Source: Dolomedes plantarius
Taxonomy: Eukaryota; Arthropoda; Arachnida; Araneae; Dolomedidae
DNA length: 64,000 nt
Direction of reading: 5' to 3'
Assembly (NCBI GenBank): GCA_907164885.2
Contig: OU015490.1
Location: 235,594,122 to 235,658,121, forward strand
Positions 39,600-50,219 of the stretch are shown here, piece after piece. Below the pieces are notes generated by a model, which saw nothing but the letters and a program-made list of their open reading frames with translations, had not been told where the DNA came from and did no database searches. The number at the start of each line of letters is the position of its first letter. Position 1 is the stretch's first letter. The position numbers and the translations under genes were made by a program.

Positions 39600-40056
39600 C
39601 CCATACGATATGCTCCTTTTTCTTACTATATTGCTTACTATTATATTTAATAGAAAAAATGTCGATTTCACCTGCAATGTCTTTAGGTGATTCAACATTT
39701 TCACATAAAATATTGTCATCAATAGCTTTTTCATCCGTCAATTCATCCGTATCTGGAGGGATAAGGACGAATTATGGTTCATCATTATCTTCTGTAGAGG
39801 TCGATTCCGAAATATCATCAACATCTAGCTCATGAAAATGCTGAAATGCCTCTTCCAATGTCAAAAATCGCTTTTTTTCTAGAGGCAAACTTATTTGAAA
39901 TGAAATCAATACCAATTTACTGCTTAAAAAATCTAGGCAGCATATAAAAATTCTTAAATAATACACATTGGACTGATGTTGCGTTTTCCCAGAATTTAAA
40001 AAAATATGAATTGAGAAACATAAAAACAAAAATTATGCTATACCTGTCGAAGCCAT
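39600..40056 (-). pseudogene. piggyBac transposase N-terminus with predicted intron
   Basis: An ATG at 40056 opens a 13-nt first exon. A GTATAG donor (40043) and a CTCTAG acceptor (39879) define a 165-bp intron that restores frame: MASTEKKRFLTLEEAFQHFH, then the acidic ELDVDDISESTSTEDNDEP. A TAA (39772-39774) interrupts, then PPDTDELTDEKAIDDN continues in the same frame. An acidic N-terminus and 'PPDTDELTDEK' are usual in piggyBac. The intron is a prediction from consensus signals and frame only. Confidence 0.65.
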
Positions 40057-40308
40057 TTTGTTCTTTAGTTTCTAGTAAACTCTGAACAATCCTCAAATCG
40101 GAAATTTAACATGTACTGCTATCTACAGATATTATTTGAATTTTGTCATTTTTCCCCTTCAAAACACAATGTCGAAAAACAAAATGTCGAAGCCATTTTG
40201 TTCTTTAGTTTCTAGTAAACTCTGAACAATCCTCAAATCGGAAATTTAACATGTACTGCTATCTACAGATATTATTTGAATTTTGTCATTTTTCCCCTTC
40301 AAAACACC
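40046..40308. repeat. Tandem duplication, period 140
   Basis: GTCGAAGCCATTTTGTTCTT begins at 40046 and at 40186, and the two units agree almost completely over about 120 bp. The duplication copies the piggyBac start codon and 5' leader. Confidence 0.92.
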
Positions 40309-40489
40309 AGAAAAAAAACAATTTTTTGCAAGTGCTAAAAGGGGGCAAATGTGGAAACAAAAAATTTATTATGAACAAATAATGTATATAGAATAAAATA
40401 AAAATGTTACTTCAGACGTACAAAACTTAGAACGTGCCTTTAAAAAATACAGAAATTGATGTTGCGTTTTCGCAACGCCAGGCTTAAAT

Positions 40490-43400
40490 GGGATAACCAA
40501 ACGGATGGATCGATAATCAACTGGACTCTATTAGCTTTCCCATTTGGATTTACACTGTTAGTGCTACTGAACATACGGAACTACATCATATGCATAAAAT
40601 CAACAGGATTGTTTTTAATTCAACTGTCGGAAGGTAAAATAAATAAGCAGCTCACCAGTATTCAAAGCAGGCAATGTTTTCACGAGACATTATAAATACT
40701 TACACGGTAAGACGGTTTACTACAGCGTGTGAGTTTTCAATTCAACTTGAAACCGAGGAATTAATTGATATAAAGCCTAAACAGAAGGCGTTGACTTTTA
40801 CCGTTACCAAAGAGGGCTTTTAATTAGTGTATAGTAAGGTTTAGACGACTAGAAATACGAATAGGTAGCGACTTAAAGTGCAGCTACATTTTAAGACTCC
40901 CTCCTACCAGAATAACTAGTTAATTTTTCAAATGAAAACACTTTCTTCCCCCAAATCATACGATATTTTTATCAAGGTTTTTTAGACAGAATTTTTTATT
41001 GGCAGTCTCGAGAATACTTATCAAATATGACTACTTAAAATATTCGATTTAAAACTAAGTAACATTTTCAAAACGTTTAAGTAAATCAATTTAAGTATTT
41101 TAAGAAACATTTTAAAAAGAGTAATAAATATTATTCATATATTTATCGGTCACTTCAACGCAAATCAAAATATATATTACAAACGAAGTTCATAGCCGTA
41201 CGTTTCATGGCGCCAGTGTGGACAATTTACGATTGTCTTCATAATAATTACTAATCATTTTCCTCAGATTCTAAAGACAAGTTGTTTAAACACCCATTAG
41301 TTAAGGGATTAGGTAAACAGTTATTTACATACATAATTTAAGAACAAGGAGTATTATTTATGGGCTACTAGCGTTACTTAAAAACAAACACACAAAATTA
41401 ATTGCTATGGTTAGAAAAGTTAATTACAATTCGTCAAATATTTACCCTTACATTTCCTTTGGCAGCATATAGAAAATAAAAGGAATATATAATTCTTAAA
41501 AAATACTAAACACTACCATTTTAGCTTAGTTGCTAACTTTTTTTATGCTTTTCTTAATATTGTGATTTACTTCTTTTTTGAAAAAATAGACTGTAAAACA
41601 TCGAGAATTTTATTTAAACAGAGCTTCTGCGGGAAAATTCGAAAAAAAAATGCATCTGGAATTACGTTGTTTACAGAAGGAAAAAAATATTTTACTAAAA
41701 TTATTATTGTTTCAAACTTTTCATCTAATTTCTTTTAAATTTTGGTTTAAATGATTTTCTTTTATTGTCTCAAAGCTATTAATGCTTTACCTAACAAATG
41801 TGGTAATAAATCTAATTAAATTGGTTTCGTGGAGTAAATTTTATTACACATCTTGAGATGACTGGATTGCTCTATTTGCTCGGGGTGATAGTTCATATTA
41901 TAAATCTTATAATCTTATTTTGTAATAACTGAAATTGTCTAATTTATTTTTACCTAATACTTATTAAACTTTCTTTCATTTTTGTTTGAGTAAATTTAAA
42001 GTGAGGCAGATTTAACATTTTAATAATTGTACTTAATAATTGTAGAGGTAACATTTTTATTAATTACAGTTTGAAGCAGATGTTTCATTAGCTTTTGCTA
42101 TTCACCTAGTAATACAAATTATTGGCAAAATATTTCATTCAAATTATTCAAGATAAAATATAGTCTATGAAAATTATAAATTATGTATAAAGCTCCTGCA
42201 CATAACTCCGCAACGAAATTACAAAACTACTATTTAAAATAACTAAACTTACTAAACTAAAACTACCATTTGCGTATGGATCGTACTTTCTGTTTTACTG
42301 CGTTCCTCTTAATTTTCATGTAACTTATCCCATTTACTAAATATGTTTGACGCACATTCATACAGCTGCCGTTTATATTTTCTCCGCCTCTAGGGTATAA
42401 TTATTTTGTAATTTGATTAAACATTTTCTCATATTCCCCGATCTGAAGAAAGCTAAAGTATATCTTTGGCAAATAGCTCATCCTTCATTGACCAGTTCAA
42501 AAATTCAGAATTAATTGATTAACGGGAGTAAAGAAAGGAACTCAACACATTTTGAGAATATTATAAAAATTCTCAAACTTTCAAAATTACAAAAAAAAAC
42601 AGTAATTCATCACATGTTTTTTTTAATAATTTACATCTCCTCTTATTACAGATTTTTATATTTTTGGGAGATTTCTTAAAATATTATAAAATTCAGAAAA
42701 GTATTCCATGCAACTTAAAACAAAACTATCTCTGAATAGAATCTACCCATTTTTATGATTTTAAAGGGGTATAATCTAACAGATTAGTAATTTTACTGAT
42801 AGAACAATTAGCTGAAATATTTTTCTTTGGAATTTATCTTATGCTATTTTATTGAGACCTCAATGTATAGCTTCAGGCCAGTTTTTACCGCACTCGAAAT
42901 CAAAACGCTGAAATATTTTAAAACTGTAAGTGATTAATTCATGATTAAATAACAACTAGTTCCCAAGGTATGATTATAAATTAATAAATTAACCTCAACT
43001 TATTAAACGAATCATGCTAATATGTTATCGTTAAATACACGAGACAATAATACGAAACTAAATTTTTGAAACCCCCTAATGTTTACAAGTTCTCAGCATG
43101 CTCGTGCTGCCTACCATAATCTGTTATCATACCCAGTGTAAAAGTTAATTATAGATAGGTAGAGCGTAAGGTGAAATATTGGGAGTTAGTTGTTAAGTGT
43201 CTAGTAGAGTCTGCCTCAGGCAGGAGATAATTTGTGACCCTAGGGCAATAGTTGCAATTCTGTTATTAAGTTTTAGTAGGAGTGGTATTTATCATTATTC
43301 ATTTTGCTACCTAACCTTCGCCGTTTGCTGGCCATTTTTAATAAAGTAATTGGTAAATATTTATAATTTACGCTATCTAATTCTCAATATTAAATATTCT

Positions 43401-43510
43401 TATTACTCATCCGCAGACGATGATAACGCCAAGAAACATAAAGTTAAAAAAAAATATTTACCGATTCAAAATTCTTCCTTCTCTATTTATAGATAATGTT
43501 AGTTAGCTCG
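40490..43510. other. AT-rich DNA, no gene seen
   Basis: No supported gene or repeat. A slightly GC-richer stretch near 43080-43330 remains unidentified. Confidence 0.6.
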
Positions 43511-43514
43511 TATT

Positions 43515-43688
43515 TTAACGTAGGATTACGTTCCACCGTAAAGGTCCTCCAGAAAGTAAAATTTCAGATGTCCTTTAAGTTATAAATTGGGCAGCGCACC
43601 AATTCCAGTTTGTATCGCTTGGGCAAGCAGTAAACAGTTAATAGAAAAGTACCGAAATGCTTCATATGTATAGATACATATATACATA

Positions 43689-43749
<61 letters not shown>

Positions 43750-43786
43750 CAAAAGAGGTAAGCAACGATAAGTAATCCTACGTTAA
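43515..43786. mobile_element. TTAA-flanked MITE candidate
   Basis: A perfect 15-bp inverted repeat, TTAACGTAGGATTAC (43515-43529) and its complement (43772-43786), with TTAA outermost on both sides as in piggyBac-type insertion. The 250-bp interior contains an (AT)n array and no coding region. Confidence 0.6.
43697..43744. repeat. (AT)n microsatellite
   Basis: About 23 AT units inside the MITE candidate. Confidence 0.95.
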
Positions 43787-43789
43787 TAA

Positions 43790-44520
43790 CCCACGGTAGT
43801 TTCGTTAGTAGAGAATACTTGAATTTTTTTTAATCCTCTTCTAGAATAGCAGTCAATTTCTCTCTATTGGCGAACAGTGAAAAATTTATTAATTTCAACG
43901 GGTTATTTCTCTTGCCTCTGTGATAACTGAAAAAGGTATCTCTATTCCCTGAATTATATCGCTTATTCATTAAATATAATACAAGATTGCAATTATTAGC
44001 TAAGAAAAATGAAATCAAAATTTTTGTTTAAAGTTTTTCTTTGGGTAAATGACATTACATGTAAGAATGAAATCTAATCTTTTTTACCTCCATTATTCTG
44101 TAATTATTTCAGATTTTATGATTTATGAAAACTCTATTTTGCAATATAGTTTTTATACGATATTTAATAATTTACCACATATTTGTTCTCGTGGTTGTCT
44201 TCAATTATTTGGGTACTTGTAGGGGAATCTGTGGCAATAAATTGTAATGTGAAGTGTAAGAATCACTGATGTTGCAATCAGTACTTCAGACAAAAGGAGG
44301 TGTTTCTTTTGAGGAAATTTTGAGATTAGAAAAGCTTTGTTGCATTCGTTATACATACCGAGGATAAATTTCAGCCAATCCGAGCCAGTCGAGGTCACAG
44401 TTAGGCTGTAGGAGAACGCCTTTTATGCAGTGATAACATTGGCGTGTGTTCTCGCAAGAATCGGGAAGAAGAATAGGGAATTTGTTAAATCGGGAGTTTT
44501 TAAAATCAGGTGGAGTCAGG
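43790..44520. other. AT-rich DNA, no gene seen
   Basis: No supported feature. Confidence 0.6.
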
Positions 44521-44524
44521 AGGC

Positions 44525-44527
<3 letters not shown>

Positions 44528-44569
<42 letters not shown>
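44528..44569. repeat. (AT)n microsatellite
   Basis: About 21 AT units flanked by GC-richer unclassified sequence. Confidence 0.95.
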
Positions 44570-44570
<1 letters not shown>

Positions 44571-44709
44571 CCATTTTCAAGAGCACACGTCCATACAACG
44601 CAATGAAAACTCCGCGGCTTTGTTACATGTCGCGCCATCTGCCGGTGAGCGATCATAATTGGTCCATTTTTCGAGGAATTCCCTATAGTAGCTTACGCTC
44701 CTTCTTTTA

Positions 44710-46040
44710 GCTTCATGGCTTGAGCACTTCAGGTCGCACTCTCTTAGTTAACCAGTTTCCTTAAGAATCTATGAGTTAAAAACTGTAGTTTTGTTATGGC
44801 TGAAATTAATGGAGGCTGGTGATCAGGTAATATTTTAAACTAGAGCCCCTTCCCGGAAATATTTTTCAGTATATTTTTAAATTCTATTGCACACTGTTAT
44901 TGCTTTTTTAAATTACATACTTGTTATAATTCGATTAGCTTTTAATCGTGATTTTTTTAAATCTTTATAAAAAAAAAACATTTTTAACAATTTCCTAAAG
45001 GTAAAACTGAAAAACATTAATTTTTCGAAGCTCCAGTTAAAAAGGAGATTTGTATTACAGGACAAGGATAGGAAATGCCATACTCCTCCTACCATTTTAC
45101 TCTCGAAAATGAAAACTGTTGTAGGTTTATTCTCGTATGAATCGGAATTAAAATGGATTTTAATTTCTGTATGTTTCGAAATTCTGATGGCAGAGATTTT
45201 TTAAAGTTCTTTTGCCGTAATGTAAAGGATACCCTGGGGAAGAAAAAACAAACAGTCCTTGTATTACTCTAGCAAATTATTTTCATTTCAAAATGACGAA
45301 ATATCTTCTGGAAACATTAATTATTTTGAAAGGTATGGTTGTTCATGGTGGGCGATCTTACTCATATGCCTCTACAGCTTTCTCTTAAGTATAAATACTA
45401 GTGATTATTTGCAGAATTTTTACTTAAACACGGATCGTCTAAAAATTGTAATTGAATTTTATGGAATTAAATCACTTTAAGTATATACAATCAAGGGGAG
45501 CGAAACTTCAAGAAATTGGACTGTATTCATTACACGAGCATATAAATGATATTCTATTATTTATTATTTTATATTCCTGTTCTTATATTTTATTTGTTTT
45601 ATTAGCATGAATTCATTGCATAAAAAATCCGCAACACACATACAGGAATTTTTACAATAAGAATAAAATACTTGTGTCATTTACAAGCTACTCTTTCTGT
45701 TTACAATTCATTCTTTTCCGTTATAATACGGCATGTAGTCCCTGTGTGCATTAAAGATAGTCACGAGTCGCCACTGGTAGTGACAATTTATTTATCGAGC
45801 TAACCGGGATTAATAGACTTGATATTTCTTTAACAACTTAAACAGAATTGCGCATAACTGATTTCAAAAGAGTTTCTTGGAACAATGAATATATGTTCAT
45901 TCTCAAAAAAATTAGCCATGGCTAGAGTTTTTCCTGTTTTGCTCCTTTTTTATGCAATTAAGACACTTGAATTCCTTGCATTATCTTCTTCGTCTGTATG
46001 AAACCTTATAAATAACATACATACATACAGACAGACAAAC
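44710..46040. other. AT-rich DNA, no gene seen
   Basis: No supported feature. Confidence 0.6.
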
Positions 46041-46064
46041 ACACACACATATATATATATATAT

Positions 46065-47115
46065 ACTAGCTGTACCCGTCCCGGCGTTGCTCGGGTAATG
46101 TAATTACCAATTTTTTAGTAGCCTTAACCCTTTGTTAATGGGCGTCACTGTCATCCTTTTCCTCACCACGATACATTATTTTACCCATATAAATTTAATC
46201 CTTTCTGGCACATTTTGGCAAAATTTTTGACATAGGATTGCTAATCGAATATCACTGCAATAGTAATCGATTTCCTTGAAAGCGAATATATCACATCCTC
46301 CACATGCTGAAATTCTTTGAAATCTTCATAGATTTTTTCCACAAATACACCACAAATTATATGATATTAACTAAGTGCTGGCCAGAAAACTTACGGCATT
46401 ACTAAATGTGATTTTTTAATCGATTATCACTGCAATAGTAATCGATTTCCTTTAACCACCGAATCCCTCATAGAAAACAAACGCCCCAACACATCACGTG
46501 CATGACGTCGAAAAACTGGTTTTTCTCCTATTTTACCTTCGTCCGGAAATGAAGAACGAAATCTCCAAAATGAGATTTCTCGCAAGAGTTTCCGAATCAT
46601 AAAATAAATTATTAAAAAATAACTACAATTTGTAAATTAATTTTGGTTCTGGCTTTCGAAACTGTGATGTCTAGGGTCTCTGAGATAAAAATTTCGTAAA
46701 AATGTAACGACATTTACGTATCGATTCGACAATTTGGAAAAAAGGGTCACGGACAAAATCGCGTTTTTTTCCGAAAAACGGGTGCGTACAGGCGATCGAA
46801 AAAAAATCACAATTAATCGATAAATTAAGACAGACAATTTTAATTGTGATTTCCGTATAGTGTCATCTTTCCCGTATAGGCTCGTCCGAAAAAAAAAAAT
46901 TCTTGGACGGATACGTTAGGATTTACGGGGCTTTTACTCGTCCGGGAGCTCCAAATCACGACTAAATATTTAATTACGGAAAATCTAATTAAAAAATCGA
47001 AAAAAGGGCTTCGAGGTGCATAATGAGACCTCGGGAGGCATCTTCGTGTCGAATCTCAAGCGAGCAGACAAAAACTCGGTCACACACACACAGACTTTGC
47101 CTTTTATATATAAAG

Positions 47116-47119
<4 letters not shown>
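46065..47119 (+). repeat. Dispersed 'CTAGCTGTACCCG' repeat
   Basis: Starts CTAGCTGTACCCGTCCCGGC and CGTTGCTCGGGTA, ends with a (CA)n block, ACTTTGCCTTTTATATATAAAGATA, and is bounded by (AT)n on both sides. Its organisation (CTAGCTG..CCCG head, microsatellite, TTTTATATATA tail) parallels the repeat at 4022-4729, although the bodies differ. No coding frame. A duplicated 'GATTATCACTGCAATAGTAA'-like block occurs at about 46250 and 46420. Confidence 0.6.

Positions 47120-47142
<23 letters not shown>
47116..47142. repeat. (AT)n microsatellite
   Basis: AT units at the 3' end of the preceding repeat. Confidence 0.9.
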
Positions 47143-47147
<5 letters not shown>

Positions 47148-47570
47148 TTAGAGAGCGAATTTCATAAAATCCTAGAATTAAATTAACATTGTTATGCCTA
47201 CCAGATGCATTCATATGGCATAAAAGTTCCGTGTCGTGAATATATAGAATTATTTTAGGGTGAATTTGAAGTGGAAATTATATTTTTTATTTTACTCCTT
47301 TTTGGCTTCTTATTATCCTTCTAACTAACCATTTAATCGAATATTCTAGTTCCTTAAAGTAAATTGTACTTATATATATCAGCCAAAATAAATAATATTC
47401 TGGTGTAACAGAAAATGATTAATTGCATGTATTTAGGACCGAAACACCGGAGGCCCACTGAGTCTTCCTCGATTCATAGTTTATGACGAATTATATTGAT
47501 AGGTAATTAAGAAGTTTTGGGCAGAAATGAAGGTTTACTTTCATACAATACAATATTTAATTAATTATTT

Positions 47571-47880
47571 TAGTTGTTTTTGTTGCTTATCCCACTTGGC
47601 AGACGGCAACATCAGGTCAAGTCCTTAATATAGGCTAAATGGTCAGAATGGTGTGCCTCCGGTTAGAATTAGCACCACAAAGGTCGGAGTCCGACTTGGC
47701 TAAATGTCCGATACCGTAATTTTGAACCGAGTCAAGTGACGAGATCGTAACACTTGACCCCGCACCTCCAGAGGTATTTTTGGAACTTGAACTACATTAC
47801 AGCCACGACAGATTTTTCGTGTACCAGCCGCCATTAGCGTACACCTCAGTGGATTTGTCAGAGACGGGCTCCGACAAATA
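47571..47880 (-). repeat. (AAC)-tailed SINE, minus-strand copy
   Basis: On the minus strand it shares with 54671-54990 and 60985-61240 the blocks GGTTCAAAATTACGG, TTAGCCAAGT and CCTTTGTGGTGCTAAT, and a T/G-rich left end (a complementary AAC-type tail). The head is more diverged. Confidence 0.7.
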
Positions 47881-48059
47881 ATGATTCAGAAACAAAACAA
47901 ACGTGACTTATTCATAAATCCCATTTATTAAACAAAAGATAAAGAACAAAAAAGATGGTGTATATATGATACCACTCATAACAACTACGAATTTTGTTCC
48001 CTGGAGCAATTATAAAAAATATCTCCTTTACAAAATCTTAATATTACATATTTGGTAGG

Positions 48060-49209
48060 ATGGTTAATACATTGTATTTCTCCCATGCGATGAAATACAG
48101 TTCGTACAACGCCTAGGCATGCTGAGTATCAAATTATCGAGCTGATCTTCGGGAAGATTACTCCACGCAGCAAGCAATGCTCTCCCCAGTTCCGGTACAA
48201 ATGTAGGAGGTGGATGACAGGCTGCAACTCGTCGGCCAAGCATGTCCCACCCATGCTCTATTGGATTGAAGTCTGGTGAGAATGATGGCCATTTCATACG
48301 AGTGATATCCCCAGATTGAAGGCATTCGTTTACGATGTTTGGTCGGTGAGGACGGGCGTTGTCATCCATAAGCACAAATTCTGCGCCCATGGCTCCCCTA
48401 AACAAACGTACATGTTGTTCCAGAATGATGTCCTGATAAATGTGGCCGTTCATGGTTCCGATTTGAACATGCAGATCTGTTCTGGAGCCCAGTATAATTC
48501 CACCCCAAACGAGCAATCCTGCACCACCGTAGCGGTGTCGTTCAATGATATTGTGTTAGTGGTTACGGGTACCTTTCGTTCTCCATATGAAAGTCCGACG
48601 TGAATCAGATTGCAAGCTAAACCTGGCCTTGTTGGAAAGCACCACACAAGCCCGCTGTGACGATGTCCACGTTGCATGTTTTCTGCTTCAGGATGATCGC
48701 TGCCAGAGGTGAGTTGCCGTGAGCGGAACACATCTGACAGACCTGCGAGCATATAATATAGACCAATATTTCCCAAACGTCTTTACATGGTTTTCCTTGA
48801 AACTGTGGTACCTGTGGCTGCAGATAGCTGACGAAACAGGTCGGATGCTGTTCTCCGTCTGCTTCTTTTGGCAGTTACTGCCAAATACAGGTCTTCATTC
48901 CACGTTGTAACTTGGGGGCGACCTGTACTGTAACGTTTACCTACATTTCTATGATCTTGGAATCGTTGCCAAAGCCTAGACACGACACTTTGGGCAATCC
49001 CAAGTTCCTCGGATAATTCCGTCTGATAACGTCTACATTCCAGACGGCCGATTATTCTACCACGTTAAAAATGATACACATGCGTAGTCTGTGTCATAAC
49101 CATTCAGTTATGTCACTGAGCGGCTTACAGAACGCTTGTGAACAATTTCGCTTCAGGAGCTTCAGGAAAAGTAGTGGTAACTACAGTACATGGGCCAGGC
49201 CCTCCACTG
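48060..49209 (-). mobile_element. Tc1-type DD34E element relic
   Basis: The right end reads, on the minus strand, CAGTGGAGGGCCTGGCCCAT directly after TA. The opposite end was not found. It contains one degraded transposase. Confidence 0.75.
48064..49066 (-). pseudogene. Tc1 transposase (DD34E), degraded
   Basis: From about 49066: RGRIIGRLECRRYQTELSEE (first HTH), LGIAQSVVSRLWQRFQD, STGRPQVTT, then RRRTASDLFRQLS (second HTH), with TAA at 48784. Further on, in other frames, ARFSLQSDSRRTFIWR and ERHRYGGAGLLVWGGI are recognisable. The last 150 codons are open: MDDNARPHR, SPDFNPIEHGWD, ending SSHGRNTMY. There are 34 residues between the last Asp and Glu. At the first catalytic site the text is LSNKARF where SDEARF is expected, so the first Asp is Asn. 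Lesions include a stop, several frameshifts and no clear start codon. Confidence 0.88.
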
Positions 49210-49243
49210 TAGGAGGATATAGCAATGCATAAAACTTCAGTGA

Positions 49244-49537
49244 TCAATAAAAACGAAAGTAGGAAGTAAAATAGAAAGTGGGGAAAACAAATAGCTTCGA
49301 TAGAACAAGTAAAGCTAAAACAAGTGTGAAAAAAAAAGAGACTGGGCGTTCAAAGAACAGGGCAAACAATTTAAAGTTACGAGCAAGAATGGCACGGGGC
49401 CGTTTCTTGCTAGCCTGGTCAGCAGGGTCATAATCGGCAAGAATTTTAATAAGAGCATTTGGTAAATCTTTATGGAAATTAATAGAAAGATTTTTGAGAT
49501 AATTTTGAATAGTGGGGAGATTTATCTCCCTACAATT
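49244..49537 (-). other. Unrecognised coding-like open segment
   Basis: A 97-codon minus-strand frame without ATG. Its middle reads LPNALIKILADYDPADQASK and then KRPRAILARNFKLFALFFER, with GC-richer codons than the flanks. The end becomes T-rich and hydrophobic, as intron-like sequence would. Possible splice signals are TAG before 49529 and GTAACT after 49381, giving a 149-bp exon, but the acceptor lacks a pyrimidine tract. It could be an exon, a gene fragment or chance; I do not recognise the protein. Confidence 0.25.
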
Positions 49538-50169
49538 TTACTTCTTTGCCACCATTCCTTATATACCCCTCTATTACACTCTCGTCATTGTGACGTACTA
49601 TCAGCGTATTCTGGTGCCTTCCTGCAATTTGCATATTATTCTTGAAGATGTGTGTGATAATTCTACAGGTGAAATTTTTAGTTTAGAGTTTGATTTCCGC
49701 GTGATTCTGAATTATCCTTAATTTATGGATATGATTGTATATGAATGAAGATACATTACGGCCAATGCGCGAGTTGAGAGGAAACTTTGAAATCTGACCT
49801 TTAAAGTGATTGGGCAAAAATTCTGATAATATGTCGATATTGTACATTGTAACGTAAAACATGTGTATTCTCTCTTTTGATCTTAAAATATATGGACTAT
49901 TTGAACTACAGCATTTGTCATTTGAAGGCTTTAAGAATATTTTGTGATCAAAATAATCTTAATTTTCAGTTAATGTAGTAAAGCGTTGTCTTCGATATTT
50001 TAATAAAATTCTATTGTAGATCATTTTTAATTTTTCCAATAATGTTATGTTATGCAGGATTTACAATATTTTAAGAAGAAATGTACTTATACATTGATGA
50101 TGTTTAAGACAAAATGTTTAATCCCTATTGTATAGCTCAAAAACATGCTTGAATAGAAGTAAACAAATG

Positions 50170-50218
50170 ATATATATATATATATATATATCGATAGATA
50201 GATAGATAGATAGATATA
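50170..50218. repeat. (AT)n(GATA)n microsatellite
   Basis: AT units then six GATA units. Confidence 0.95.
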
Positions 50219-50219
50219 A

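Larger units (their letters stand above)
39211..40483 (-). mobile_element. piggyBac internal-deletion derivative
   Basis: The right end is followed by TTAA (40484-40487). On the minus strand it begins GCCTGGCGTTGCGAAAACGC. The left end has the related TGTTGCCTTTTCGCATCATC. Both ends contain a short hairpin around GTTGC..GCAAC. The 1.27-kb interior carries the N- and C-terminal ends of a transposase but no DDE domain. The left boundary is uncertain. Confidence 0.7.

Noticed and set aside
45259..45480. 73-codon plus-strand frame
   Set aside because: AT-biased composition typical of chance frames; no motif.
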